Positions 1 through 4,888 of a DNA stretch of 9,361 bases are shown in pieces. The stretch comes from JBEKLJ01 sp050010255 (GTDB taxonomy: Bacteria > Acidobacteriota > Terriglobia > Bryobacterales > Bryobacteraceae): the NCBI GenBank assembly GCA_050010255.1, contig JBEKLJ010000141.1:1-9361 (forward strand), given 5' to 3'. Numbering within the stretch: position 1 is the stretch's first letter; each line of letters opens with the position of its first letter. The notes under the pieces are model-generated. The model was given only the letters and a program-made list of their open reading frames with translations, ran no database searches and was not told the DNA's origin. The translations under genes and the position numbers were made by a program.

Positions 1-73
1 GCCCGGCCAGCCACCAAACCACACCTCCGGCGGCCGCGAAACCCAGCCCGTAGTAGACGCCGTCAATCACCAT
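1..73 (-). CDS. Partial CDS, N-terminus of a membrane-anchored protein (possibly phosphatidylserine decarboxylase)
   Basis: Reading leftward from an ATG at 73, the frame stays open to the window edge and gives about 24 residues. It starts MVIDGVYYGLGF and continues with a glycine/alanine/valine-rich hydrophobic run ending in WWLAG, which looks like an N-terminal membrane segment. A weak purine-rich GGTGG lies a few bases before the ATG. From memory, short phosphatidylserine decarboxylases of acidobacteria and relatives begin with a similar MV(R/K)DG plus hydrophobic stretch, but 24 residues cannot establish the family and no catalytic motif is inside the window. It is divergent from the fabZ cluster, with the repeat-rich gap between them. 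Existence of the gene is moderately supported; its identity is a guess. Confidence 0.45.
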   Translation of the reverse strand, partial: MVIDGVYYGLGFAAAGGVVWWLAG

Positions 74-125
74 GCGACCACCATATTTTCGCACACCGCG
101 CTCCGCTCGCCCGCTCAACTCCGCC

Positions 126-166
126 TGGGGCGAGTTCTCCAACTCGCCACCGGGCCCTCCGGCCCG
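126..166. repeat. Dual-hairpin repeat, copy 1
   Basis: This 41-bp unit contains two adjacent perfect stem-loops with the same CTCC loop. The first is GGCGAGTT / AACTCGCC (129-136 with 141-148). The second is CGGGCC / GGCCCG (151-156 with 161-166). A second intact copy lies at 291-331 and a decayed copy at 173-209. The arrangement resembles dispersed palindromic (REP-like) elements. No transposase or other gene is associated with it here. Confidence 0.85.
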
Positions 167-172
167 CCCGCG

Positions 173-209
173 TGGGGCGAGTTCTCCAGCCCGCCACGGC
201 GTCCTCCGC
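173..209. repeat. Dual-hairpin repeat, degenerate copy 2
   Basis: The first half matches copies 1 and 3 (TGGGGCGAGTTCTCCAG followed by CCCGCCAC), but the right arm of the first stem has changed, leaving one mismatch and one G-T wobble. The second hairpin has decayed to GGCGTCCTCCGC, which still keeps the CTCC core. It sits 6 bp after copy 1, so the cluster may have arisen by local duplication. Confidence 0.65.
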
Positions 210-235
210 TTTGGGGCGCGAACTTCAGTTTGCAG

Positions 236-280
236 CGTCGGCTTTGCCGTCGTTTGGCATCCGCAGACGGACAGCCGACG
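236..280. repeat. Stem-loop between repeat copies
   Basis: CGTCGGCT (236-243) is perfectly complementary to AGCCGACG (273-280). Inside it, CCGTC (247-251) pairs with GACGG (266-270), giving a two-part stem around a 14-nt loop. It lies between degenerate copy 2 and intact copy 3 of the dual-hairpin repeat, so this non-coding gap is almost continuously palindromic. There is no T-tract, so a terminator role is not supported. Confidence 0.6.
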
Positions 281-290
281 ACCCGGCGGG

Positions 291-331
291 TGGGGCGAGC
301 TCTCCAGCTCGCCACCGGGCCCTCCGGCCCG
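291..331. repeat. Dual-hairpin repeat, copy 3
   Basis: This copy is identical to copy 1 (126-166) over 41 bp except at two positions, C300 for T135 and G307 for A142. These two positions pair with each other in the first stem (GGCGAGCT / AGCTCGCC, loop CTCC), so the stem stays perfect. The second hairpin (316-331) is identical to copy 1. The preserved pairing points to constraint on the hairpin or to copying through a palindromic intermediate. Confidence 0.85.
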
Positions 332-358
332 GCTTGAGAATCATCGCTGACGTCTCAA

Positions 359-393
359 AGCCGGAAGCTGAAAGCTGGAAGCTGCTAGCTTGC
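359..393. repeat. Heptad tandem repeat abutting the fabZ -10 box
   Basis: Five consecutive 7-bp units of consensus AGCTGGA run from 359 to 393. The units are AGCCGGA, AGCTGAA, AGCTGGA, AGCTGCT and AGCTTGC, starting at 359, 366, 373, 380 and 387. The last unit supplies the TGC of the extended -10 element, and the TATAAT box begins on the next base. The repeat therefore occupies the position where a -35 element and spacer would be. Confidence 0.75.
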
Positions 394-399
394 TATAAT
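391..399 (+). promoter_or_regulatory. Extended -10 promoter for fabZ-lpxA-lpxI
   Basis: TGC followed by a consensus TATAAT (394-399) is a perfect extended -10 element. No TTGACA-like -35 is visible 17 bp upstream, where the heptad repeat lies; extended -10 promoters often do without one. Transcription would be expected to start near 406, only about 4 nt before the fabZ ATG at 410. No Shine-Dalgarno sequence precedes that ATG, so the transcript would be leaderless or nearly so. Confidence 0.6.
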
Positions 400-409
400 A
401 CGAGTCCCC

Positions 410-913
410 ATGGCGATTCTCGACATTCAGGCCATCAAGGAGATCCTGCCCCATCGCTATCCCTTCCTGCTGGTCGATCGCATCGTCGAGCTCGAGCCGG
501 AACGCATCGTCGGCATCAAGAACGTCACCGCCAACGAGCCTTTCTTCCAGGGGCACTTCCCCGACCTCCCGGTCATGCCCGGCGTGCTGATCGTGGAGGC
601 GATGGCGCAGGTCGCCGGCGTGCTGGTGCTCAAGGCGCTCGGCACTAAGCAGCGCGCGGTCTTCCTGGCCTCGATCGAGCAGGCCAAGTTCCGCCGCCCC
701 GTCGTTCCGGGGGACCAGCTCCGCATCGAGATGAAGGTAGGCAGGCGCAAGGCCAGCGCGGTGAAGATGTACGGCACGGCCATGGTGGATAGCGTCGTGG
801 TCGCCGAGGCCGAGGTCATGTGCATGCTCACCGACGCGCCCACGGCCGCCGACCCGCCCGCGGCCGCCTCCGCCCCCGCGCCCCAGACGGCCCCCGCGCC
901 CAAAGAAACGTAG
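410..913 (+). CDS. fabZ: 3-hydroxyacyl-[acyl-carrier-protein] dehydratase FabZ
   Basis: FabZ dehydrates (3R)-3-hydroxyacyl-ACP to trans-2-enoyl-ACP in the cytoplasmic type II fatty acid elongation cycle. The 167-residue product has the hot-dog fold signature: LPHRYPFLLVDR at 13-24, then GHFPDLPVMPG with catalytic His49, and EAMAQ with catalytic Glu63. The family is usually about 140-150 residues. Here an Ala/Pro-rich tail of about 26 residues (142-167) extends past the fold and is probably disordered. The ATG at 410 puts the conserved start at the usual distance; there is no Shine-Dalgarno, but an extended -10 lies just upstream. lpxA follows after 4 nt, so the two enzymes that compete for hydroxyacyl-ACP are co-expressed, an arrangement known in many Gram-negatives. 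Confidence 0.96.
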   Translation: MAILDIQAIKEILPHRYPFLLVDRIVELEPERIVGIKNVTANEPFFQGHFPDLPVMPGVLIVEAMAQVAGVLVLKALGTKQRAVFLASIEQAKFRRPVVPGDQLRIEMKVGRRKASAVKMYGTAMVDSVVVAEAEVMCMLTDAPTAADPPAAASAPAPQTAPAPKET

Positions 914-917
914 CGGC

Positions 918-1694
918 ATGCCCGTTCATCCCACTGCCATCGTGGACCCCGGCGCCCGCCTCGCGGACTCTTCGGAAATCGGCCCGTATTGCGTCCTCGG
1001 CCCTGAGGTCGCTATCGGCCCGCGCACCCGGCTCATGGCTCACGTGTATGTCGAAGGCCCGGCCTCGATCGGCGAGGACAACCTCTTTTTCCCCTACTCC
1101 ACCATCGGCGTCGCCTCGCAGGACATGAAATACAGGGGCGAACGCGCCGAAACCCGCATCGGCAGCCGGAACCGCATCCGCGAGTTCGTCACCATCCACC
1201 GCGGCACGCAGGGCGGCGGCCTCCTCACCTCAGTCGGCGATGACAACCTGCTCATGGCCTACGTCCACGTCGCGCACGACGTTCGCATCGGCCACCACAC
1301 CATCCTCGGCAACGCCGTAACGTTTGCCGGCCACGTCACCGTCGGCGACTGGGCCGTCATCGAGGCCTTCACCGGCGTGCACCAGTTCTGCCGCATCGGC
1401 CGGCACGCCTTCATCGGCGGCTACAGCGTCGTCACCCAGGATGTGCTGCCGTTCTCGCTCACCGTGAGCGAGCGCGGCATCAAGACCTTCGGCGCCAATC
1501 GCATCGGCCTCGAGCGCCGCGGCTTCCCCGAGGACCTCCGCGAGGCTCTTCAGAAGGCCTTCCGCCTGCTCTCGCGCTCCGATCTGAACACCTCGCAGGC
1601 CCTCGAGCGCATCCAGGCGGAGCTCGCCCCGTGCCCCGAACTGACGGAGCTGCTGGAGTTCATCCAAAGCTCCCAACGCGGAGTCATCAAGTGA
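918..1694 (+). CDS. lpxA: UDP-N-acetylglucosamine acyltransferase LpxA
   Basis: LpxA transfers a (3R)-3-hydroxyacyl chain from ACP to the 3-OH of UDP-GlcNAc, the first step of lipid A synthesis, in the cytoplasm as a trimer. The 258-residue product shows hexapeptide repeats of the left-handed beta helix over roughly residues 1-190. It has the family block IREFVTIHRGT (87-97), GDDNLLMAYVHVAHD (107-121) and VHQFCRIG. His117 and His120 correspond to E. coli His122 and catalytic His125. The C-terminal helical part (about 195-258) begins with the usual GLERRGF segment. The length is typical. It starts 4 nt after fabZ stops with no strong ribosome-binding site, so translational coupling is likely. 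Confidence 0.96.
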   Translation: MPVHPTAIVDPGARLADSSEIGPYCVLGPEVAIGPRTRLMAHVYVEGPASIGEDNLFFPYSTIGVASQDMKYRGERAETRIGSRNRIREFVTIHRGTQGGGLLTSVGDDNLLMAYVHVAHDVRIGHHTILGNAVTFAGHVTVGDWAVIEAFTGVHQFCRIGRHAFIGGYSVVTQDVLPFSLTVSERGIKTFGANRIGLERRGFPEDLREALQKAFRLLSRSDLNTSQALERIQAELAPCPELTELLEFIQSSQRGVIK

Positions 1695-1732
1695 AACTCC
1701 TCTCCGCGCCTCTGCGCCTCCGCGGTGAGTAG
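1695..1732 (+). promoter_or_regulatory. lpxA-lpxI spacer with repeat-like sequence and ribosome-binding site
   Basis: The 38-nt spacer is a pyrimidine-rich CTCCGCGCCTCTGCGCC-type sequence ending in CCGCGG and then GGTGAG (1724-1729), 3 nt before the lpxI ATG. From memory, very similar CTCTGCGCCTCTGCGGTGA stretches recur as dispersed sequence in several bacterial phyla, so this may be a repeat that supplies the lpxI Shine-Dalgarno. The GGTGAG-to-ATG spacing is short. No promoter is evident. Confidence 0.4.
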
Positions 1733-2548
1733 ATGCCCCGCTACGCCCTGATCGCCGGCAACGGGCGCTTCCCCCTGCTCGCCCTGGAGAGCGCGCGCAA
1801 GCTCGGCCACGACGTCGTCCTCATCGCCATCAAGGAAGAGGCCGCGCCGGAAGTCGAGGCGCTGGCCGCGCGCTGCTACTGGATATCCCTCGGTCAGTTG
1901 GGCCGGCTCATCGAGATCCTCAAGCAGGAGGGCGTCGCCGAGGTGATGATGGCCGGCCAGGTCAAGCACGCCCGGCTCTTCTCCGGCATCCTCCCCGACT
2001 GGCGCCTGCTCAAGCTCCTGGCCACGCTGCCCGAGCGGAACACCGACGCGCTCATCGGCGCCGTCGCCGAGGCGCTCGCGGGTCAGGGCATCCGGCTGGT
2101 GGATTCCACCGCCTTGCTGAAGCCGCTGCTGGCCTCCGAAGGTCCCATGACCGCTCGCCAGCCCAGCCAGGACGAGTTGGCCGCCGTCCGCTATGGCCGC
2201 CGCATCGCCTCCGCGCTAGCCGGCTTCGACATTGGCCAGAGCGTCGCCATTTGCGAGGGCGCCTGCGTGGCCGTCGAGGCCATGGAGGGCACCGACGCCA
2301 TGTTGCGCCGCGCCGCCTCGCTCGCCAACGGCCGCCCGCTCTGCCTGGTCAAATCCAGCCGCCGCCGCGCGCACCTGCTCTTCGATGTGCCCGTCGCCGG
2401 CCTCGACACCATCCCCGTGATGAAGGAAACCAACACCACCGTCCTGGCCGTCGATGCCGGCCGCACCCTGCTCCTCGACCGCGATCAGATGCTGGCCGCC
2501 GCCGACGCCGCCGGCCTTGCCATCCTCGGCCTCCCTCCGGAAGACTGA
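1733..2548 (+). CDS. lpxI: UDP-2,3-diacylglucosamine pyrophosphatase LpxI
   Basis: LpxI hydrolyses UDP-2,3-diacylglucosamine to 2,3-diacylglucosamine 1-phosphate (lipid X) and UMP. It is the unrelated functional replacement of LpxH in many non-enteric Gram-negatives. The 271-residue product has the two-domain layout of the family (formerly DUF1009). The N-terminal domain starts YALIAGNGRFP (4-14) and contains VMMAGQVKH (71-79). The C-terminal domain contains VAICEGACVAVEAMEGTDAM (171-190), LVKSS (205-209) and the FDVPVAGLDT segment. Asp218 in that segment probably corresponds to the catalytic Asp225 of the Caulobacter enzyme; I aligned this by eye. The length is normal. It lies 38 nt after lpxA in the same orientation and probably in the same operon. 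lpxD and lpxB are not in the window. Confidence 0.93.
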   Translation: MPRYALIAGNGRFPLLALESARKLGHDVVLIAIKEEAAPEVEALAARCYWISLGQLGRLIEILKQEGVAEVMMAGQVKHARLFSGILPDWRLLKLLATLPERNTDALIGAVAEALAGQGIRLVDSTALLKPLLASEGPMTARQPSQDELAAVRYGRRIASALAGFDIGQSVAICEGACVAVEAMEGTDAMLRRAASLANGRPLCLVKSSRRRAHLLFDVPVAGLDTIPVMKETNTTVLAVDAGRTLLLDRDQMLAAADAAGLAILGLPPED

Positions 2549-2597
2549 GCGGCTGGGGCCGCGGTACGCGTCCGGTGAACCCACCCATGGGGCCCAG

Positions 2598-2613
2598 GGC
2601 CCAGAAATGGGCC
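2598..2613. terminator. GNRA-loop hairpin after lpxI (weak terminator candidate)
   Basis: GGCCCA (2598-2603), loop GAAA, TGGGCC (2608-2613) form a perfect 6-bp stem with a GNRA tetraloop, about 50 nt after the lpxI stop. There is no T-tract after it, so a rho-independent terminator is not well supported. It may be a 3'-end stabilising hairpin or one of the many palindromes in this region. An overlapping GGGCCCAGGGCCC palindrome precedes it. Confidence 0.35.
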
Positions 2614-2630
2614 GCATCTGAACGAGTGTC

Positions 2631-2649
2631 GCCCAGTTTCCGGTAGCGC
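2631..2649. repeat. Left arm of 19-bp perfect inverted repeat
   Basis: GCCCAGTTTCCGGTAGCGC is the exact reverse complement of 3225-3243. The two arms enclose the small secreted-protein gene at 2704-3168. Homology stops sharply on both sides of each arm. I found no direct repeat just outside the arms that would be an obvious target-site duplication. Confidence 0.85.
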
Positions 2650-2658
2650 TACATCACA

Positions 2659-2677
2659 GTCTCGACTTTATCGAGAC
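2659..2677. repeat. Short stem-loop upstream of the secreted hypothetical gene
   Basis: GTCTCGA (2659-2665), loop CTTTA, TCGAGAC (2671-2677) form a perfect 7-bp stem. It ends 26 nt before the ATG at 2704 and lies inside the inverted-repeat-bounded segment. It could be an operator dyad or a 5' leader hairpin; nothing in the sequence decides between these. Confidence 0.45.
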
Positions 2678-2703
2678 CTCCACGAGCTGCCTGAAGTGCG
2701 AAC

Positions 2704-3168
2704 ATGGTCCACATGCGTCCGTTCGCGATGATCATTTTCGGCTTGGCCGGCGTGGCCTTTGCGGTGGCCCAAGACCCGGGCGATCTGTTGAAGAAGTACG
2801 GACCTCCAGACGTCGAGCGGTACCGGGTGAACTCTGACATAGCTGTGACCGTGGCCTATGGTGCGGGCCGAACGCCTTGTGAATTGTTGGTGCAGCGTCG
2901 TCCATCATCGATCCTCCGCTCCGGCACGACAACCAACCCGATCTCTTCGACTGTTGTGGACAACCTCCTCAGCGACCTCGTGCCGGAGTCGACACGCCAC
3001 GGAACACCGAAGATCATGGACGAGCGAATGGGCTGTGCTGCTCAGTACACCGCAGACTACGACAACGTACGCATCACCCGCCAGACGAATGAATGCACGT
3101 CGGGGAGCGATGAAAAAGTCATCTCAGTTGCGGTGGAGTGGAAAACTGCGCAATGTACCGGTGATTAG
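2704..3168 (+). CDS. Secreted hypothetical protein with four cysteines
   Basis: The 154-residue product has a clear N-terminal signal peptide: a hydrophobic core MIIFGLAGVAFAVAQ at about 9-23 with likely cleavage after AVA (residue 22). The mature part begins DPGDLLKKYGPPDVERYRV and contains cysteines at 59, 111, 131 and 151, an even number suited to two disulfides in the periplasm or outside. I recognise no enzyme motif. The pattern YGPP..E.Y followed by an aYG....C strand recalls small hypothetical proteins I associate with acidobacteria, but that is a recollection only. Base and codon use look less GC-biased than in fabZ or lpxI. ATG 2704 is used; ATG 2713 would also keep the signal peptide. 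No strong Shine-Dalgarno is seen. A 19-bp inverted repeat encloses the gene. Confidence 0.75.
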   Translation: MVHMRPFAMIIFGLAGVAFAVAQDPGDLLKKYGPPDVERYRVNSDIAVTVAYGAGRTPCELLVQRRPSSILRSGTTTNPISSTVVDNLLSDLVPESTRHGTPKIMDERMGCAAQYTADYDNVRITRQTNECTSGSDEKVISVAVEWKTAQCTGD

Positions 3169-3224
3169 CGCGGCTAACAAGACGATCGCGAGTCCGCTAT
3201 TTCCTGCATCGCGCGTTGGAAACG

Positions 3225-3243
3225 GCGCTACCGGAAACTGGGC
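3225..3243. repeat. Right arm of 19-bp perfect inverted repeat
   Basis: GCGCTACCGGAAACTGGGC is the exact reverse complement of 2631-2649. It lies 56 nt after the stop of the secreted hypothetical gene. The whole bounded segment (2631-3243) is 613 bp, the size of a small non-autonomous element or single-gene cassette. Confidence 0.85.
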
Positions 3244-3470
3244 CCGCAGCGCATGCCCGGCCGTGACTCTGGCCGGATGAAAGACCGCTCAGCAGGGCGA
3301 GTGCGGGGACCTGCCCGGGAAGCGCTGTGCCAGGTGTCGGCTCGAAAGCCGACGCGGCACGCTCAAGAGCATGCGCTACGACAACCGCCGCGCCGGCTTA
3401 CAGACGGATTAAGCTCCGCCTCAGCCCCGCGCTCCGCCACCCTCTCCCCGTGGTGCTATTCTTTTCTGGG
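3244..3470. other. Non-coding stretch with two stem-loops before the sugar transferase
   Basis: Together with 3169-3224 this is about 300 nt with no convincing gene. It contains CCGGCC / GGCCGG (3257-3262 with 3271-3276, 8-nt loop). It also contains a longer two-part hairpin at 3327-3360, in which GTGCC pairs with GGCAC on the outside and GTCGGCT pairs with AGCCGAC around a CGAA loop on the inside. The sugar transferase frame is open upstream to a GTG at 3327, which is the base of that hairpin. The 48 extra residues would be Arg/Ala/Pro-rich and unlike the family, so I treat the stretch as untranslated. I do not recognise a riboswitch. Confidence 0.5.
3454..3462 (+). promoter_or_regulatory. 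Possible extended -10 promoter for the sugar transferase gene
   Basis: TGC followed by TATTCT (3457-3462) ends 8 nt before the chosen ATG at 3471. It mirrors the TGC-TATAAT placed 10 nt before the fabZ ATG. Transcription would begin about at the start codon, again giving a leaderless or nearly leaderless transcript. Only a weak TGGG precedes the ATG. Support is positional similarity between two genes. Confidence 0.35.
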
Positions 3471-4886
3471 ATGTTCAGCGGACACCGTCGCAAGGTCAAG
3501 CTGCTCTTCGGCCTGTCGGATGTCCTCATCGCGGCGCTCGCCTTCGGGCTCGCCTACCAGAGCCGCGCCTGGCTGCCCTTCGAGCGGACGTTTTACCTGC
3601 CATTGCCCGTCAAGACGCTGCTGCTCGGTGTCTCGGCGCTAGCCTGGCTGTCCATCGGCCTCTCGCTCGGCATCTACGACCGGCTCGACTTGGGCCGTCT
3701 CGGGGTCACCGTGCGCGATACCTTGCGGCAGTCGCTGCTCGGCCTGGCCGCCGTCGTCCTGTTTCAGTACCTTCTGCGGCTTGATCTCAGCCGTTCTTTC
3801 CTGGCGCTGTTTGGCGGTTACAGTTTCCTTCTCCTTTGCCTGTTCCGGCTGGGCGCGGTCAACCTGATGGGCGTCATCCGCCGGAAGTACGGCGTTCCGT
3901 ATTACGTCGTGGTGGTCGGAACGGGCGAAAGCGCACGGGGACTAGGGCGGGCCCTGGAGCAGTCAGGCCGGTACGGCGTGCGGCTGTTGGGTTTTCTCGC
4001 CGACCGCCCCGAGGGCGCGCCCCAGAGCATCCGGCTCCAGGCCGATTACGACGTCCGCCCCCTGGGCGAGCTTTCCGCTTTGTTGCGGAGACAGGTTGTC
4101 GACGAGGTGCTGTTCGCCGTCGAGGGCCGCAGCCTGGCCGGCCTCGATGATGTCCTGGTGCTCTGCGACGAGGAAGGCGTGCGCACGCGCGTGGCGCTCG
4201 ACTTCTTCCCTCACGTCAACAGCGAGATGTACCTGGACCAGCTTGGACCTTTTCCGCTGCTGAGCTTCGCCGCCGCGCCCCACGACGAGGTGCGCCTGTT
4301 CCTCAAGCGCGTCACCGACGTGGCGCTGGCGGCGGCTGCCCTGGTGATCCTGGCCCCGTTCATGCTCCTCATCGCCGTGTTGATCCGGCTCAGCTCGCCC
4401 GGCCCGGCCATCTTCAAGCAGGCCCGCTGCGGGCTCAACGGCCGCCGCTTCACCTGCTACAAGTTCCGCTCCATGTGCCGAAATGCCGAGCAGATGAAAG
4501 CCGAGCTCGAGCACCTCAACCTTAAGACGACCGCCTTCAAGATCCCGGACGACCCCCGGCTGACACCCCTCGGGCACTGGTTGCGGAAGCTCTCCATCGA
4601 CGAGCTTCCTCAGCTTTGGAACGTGCTCCGGGGCGATATGTCGCTGGTGGGGCCGCGCCCGGCCGTGCCTGGGGAAGTCGAGCAATACCAGGGCTGGCAG
4701 CGGCGCCGCCTGCGGATGCGCCCTGGCCTGACCTGCCTGTGGGCGCTCGAAGGCCGCGATCACCTGGACTTCGACGCCTGGATGAAGCGGGACATGGAGT
4801 ACATTGACAACTGGTCGCTGGCGCTCGACTGGAAGATCCTGCTGCGGACTATTCCTCGAGTGCTGACCGGGAAGGGGGCCTACTGA
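3471..4886 (+). CDS. Polyprenyl-phosphate hexose-1-phosphate transferase (exopolysaccharide initiating sugar transferase)
   Basis: This inner-membrane enzyme should transfer a sugar 1-phosphate from a UDP-sugar to undecaprenyl phosphate, the priming step of exopolysaccharide, capsule or O-antigen assembly. From ATG 3471 the product is 471 residues, the usual size for the WbaP/WcaJ/EpsE-type family. Hydrophobic membrane segments lie at about 11-30, 47-69, 85-102 and 109-134. A Rossmann-like domain starts VVVVGTGESARGLGRAL (146-162). The catalytic domain (about 276-471) begins KRVTDVALAAAALVILAPF and contains PGPAIFKQ (310-317), YKFRSM (330-335), and SIDELPQLWNVLRGDMSLVG with the Asp377-Glu378 dyad, then PRP. 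The substrate sugar cannot be told. A GTG at 3327 would add 48 atypical residues. No other glycan genes are nearby; the OPRT-like gene follows after 2 nt. Confidence 0.93.
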   Translation: MFSGHRRKVKLLFGLSDVLIAALAFGLAYQSRAWLPFERTFYLPLPVKTLLLGVSALAWLSIGLSLGIYDRLDLGRLGVTVRDTLRQSLLGLAAVVLFQYLLRLDLSRSFLALFGGYSFLLLCLFRLGAVNLMGVIRRKYGVPYYVVVVGTGESARGLGRALEQSGRYGVRLLGFLADRPEGAPQSIRLQADYDVRPLGELSALLRRQVVDEVLFAVEGRSLAGLDDVLVLCDEEGVRTRVALDFFPHVNSEMYLDQLGPFPLLSFAAAPHDEVRLFLKRVTDVALAAAALVILAPFMLLIAVLIRLSSPGPAIFKQARCGLNGRRFTCYKFRSMCRNAEQMKAELEHLNLKTTAFKIPDDPRLTPLGHWLRKLSIDELPQLWNVLRGDMSLVGPRPAVPGEVEQYQGWQRRRLRMRPGLTCLWALEGRDHLDFDAWMKRDMEYIDNWSLALDWKILLRTIPRVLTGKGAY

Positions 4887-4888
4887 TT

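Noticed and set aside
126..331. CRISPR array
   Set aside because: The repeats are few, imperfectly spaced and palindromic with no uniform spacers, and there are no cas genes.
72..350. Open frames through the upstream repeat cluster (for example 72-350 and 172-648 on plus)
   Set aside because: They translate the palindromic repeats into repeated GEFSNSPPGPPARP-like strings, show no family resemblance, and the longer one runs into fabZ out of frame.
3169..3224. Integron attC-like site after the secreted hypothetical gene (GGCTAACAAG ... GCGTTGG)
   Set aside because: The sequence superficially recalls an attC, but GGCTAAC and GTTGGAA do not fit the RYYYAAC / GTTRRRY cores and are not complementary to each other.
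3327..3470. GTG 3327 start giving a 519-residue sugar transferase
   Set aside because: The extra 48 residues are Arg/Ala/Pro-rich and unlike the family, the GTG sits in the base of a hairpin, and ATG 3471 gives the usual length directly before the first membrane helix.
3253..3642. Plus-strand open frame 3253-3642
   Set aside because: It overlaps the N-terminal coding region of the sugar transferase in another frame and has composition typical of a shadow frame in GC-rich DNA.
3963..4763. Minus-strand open frame (266 codons) opposite the sugar transferase
   Set aside because: It is the antisense shadow of a conserved coding region with no family features.
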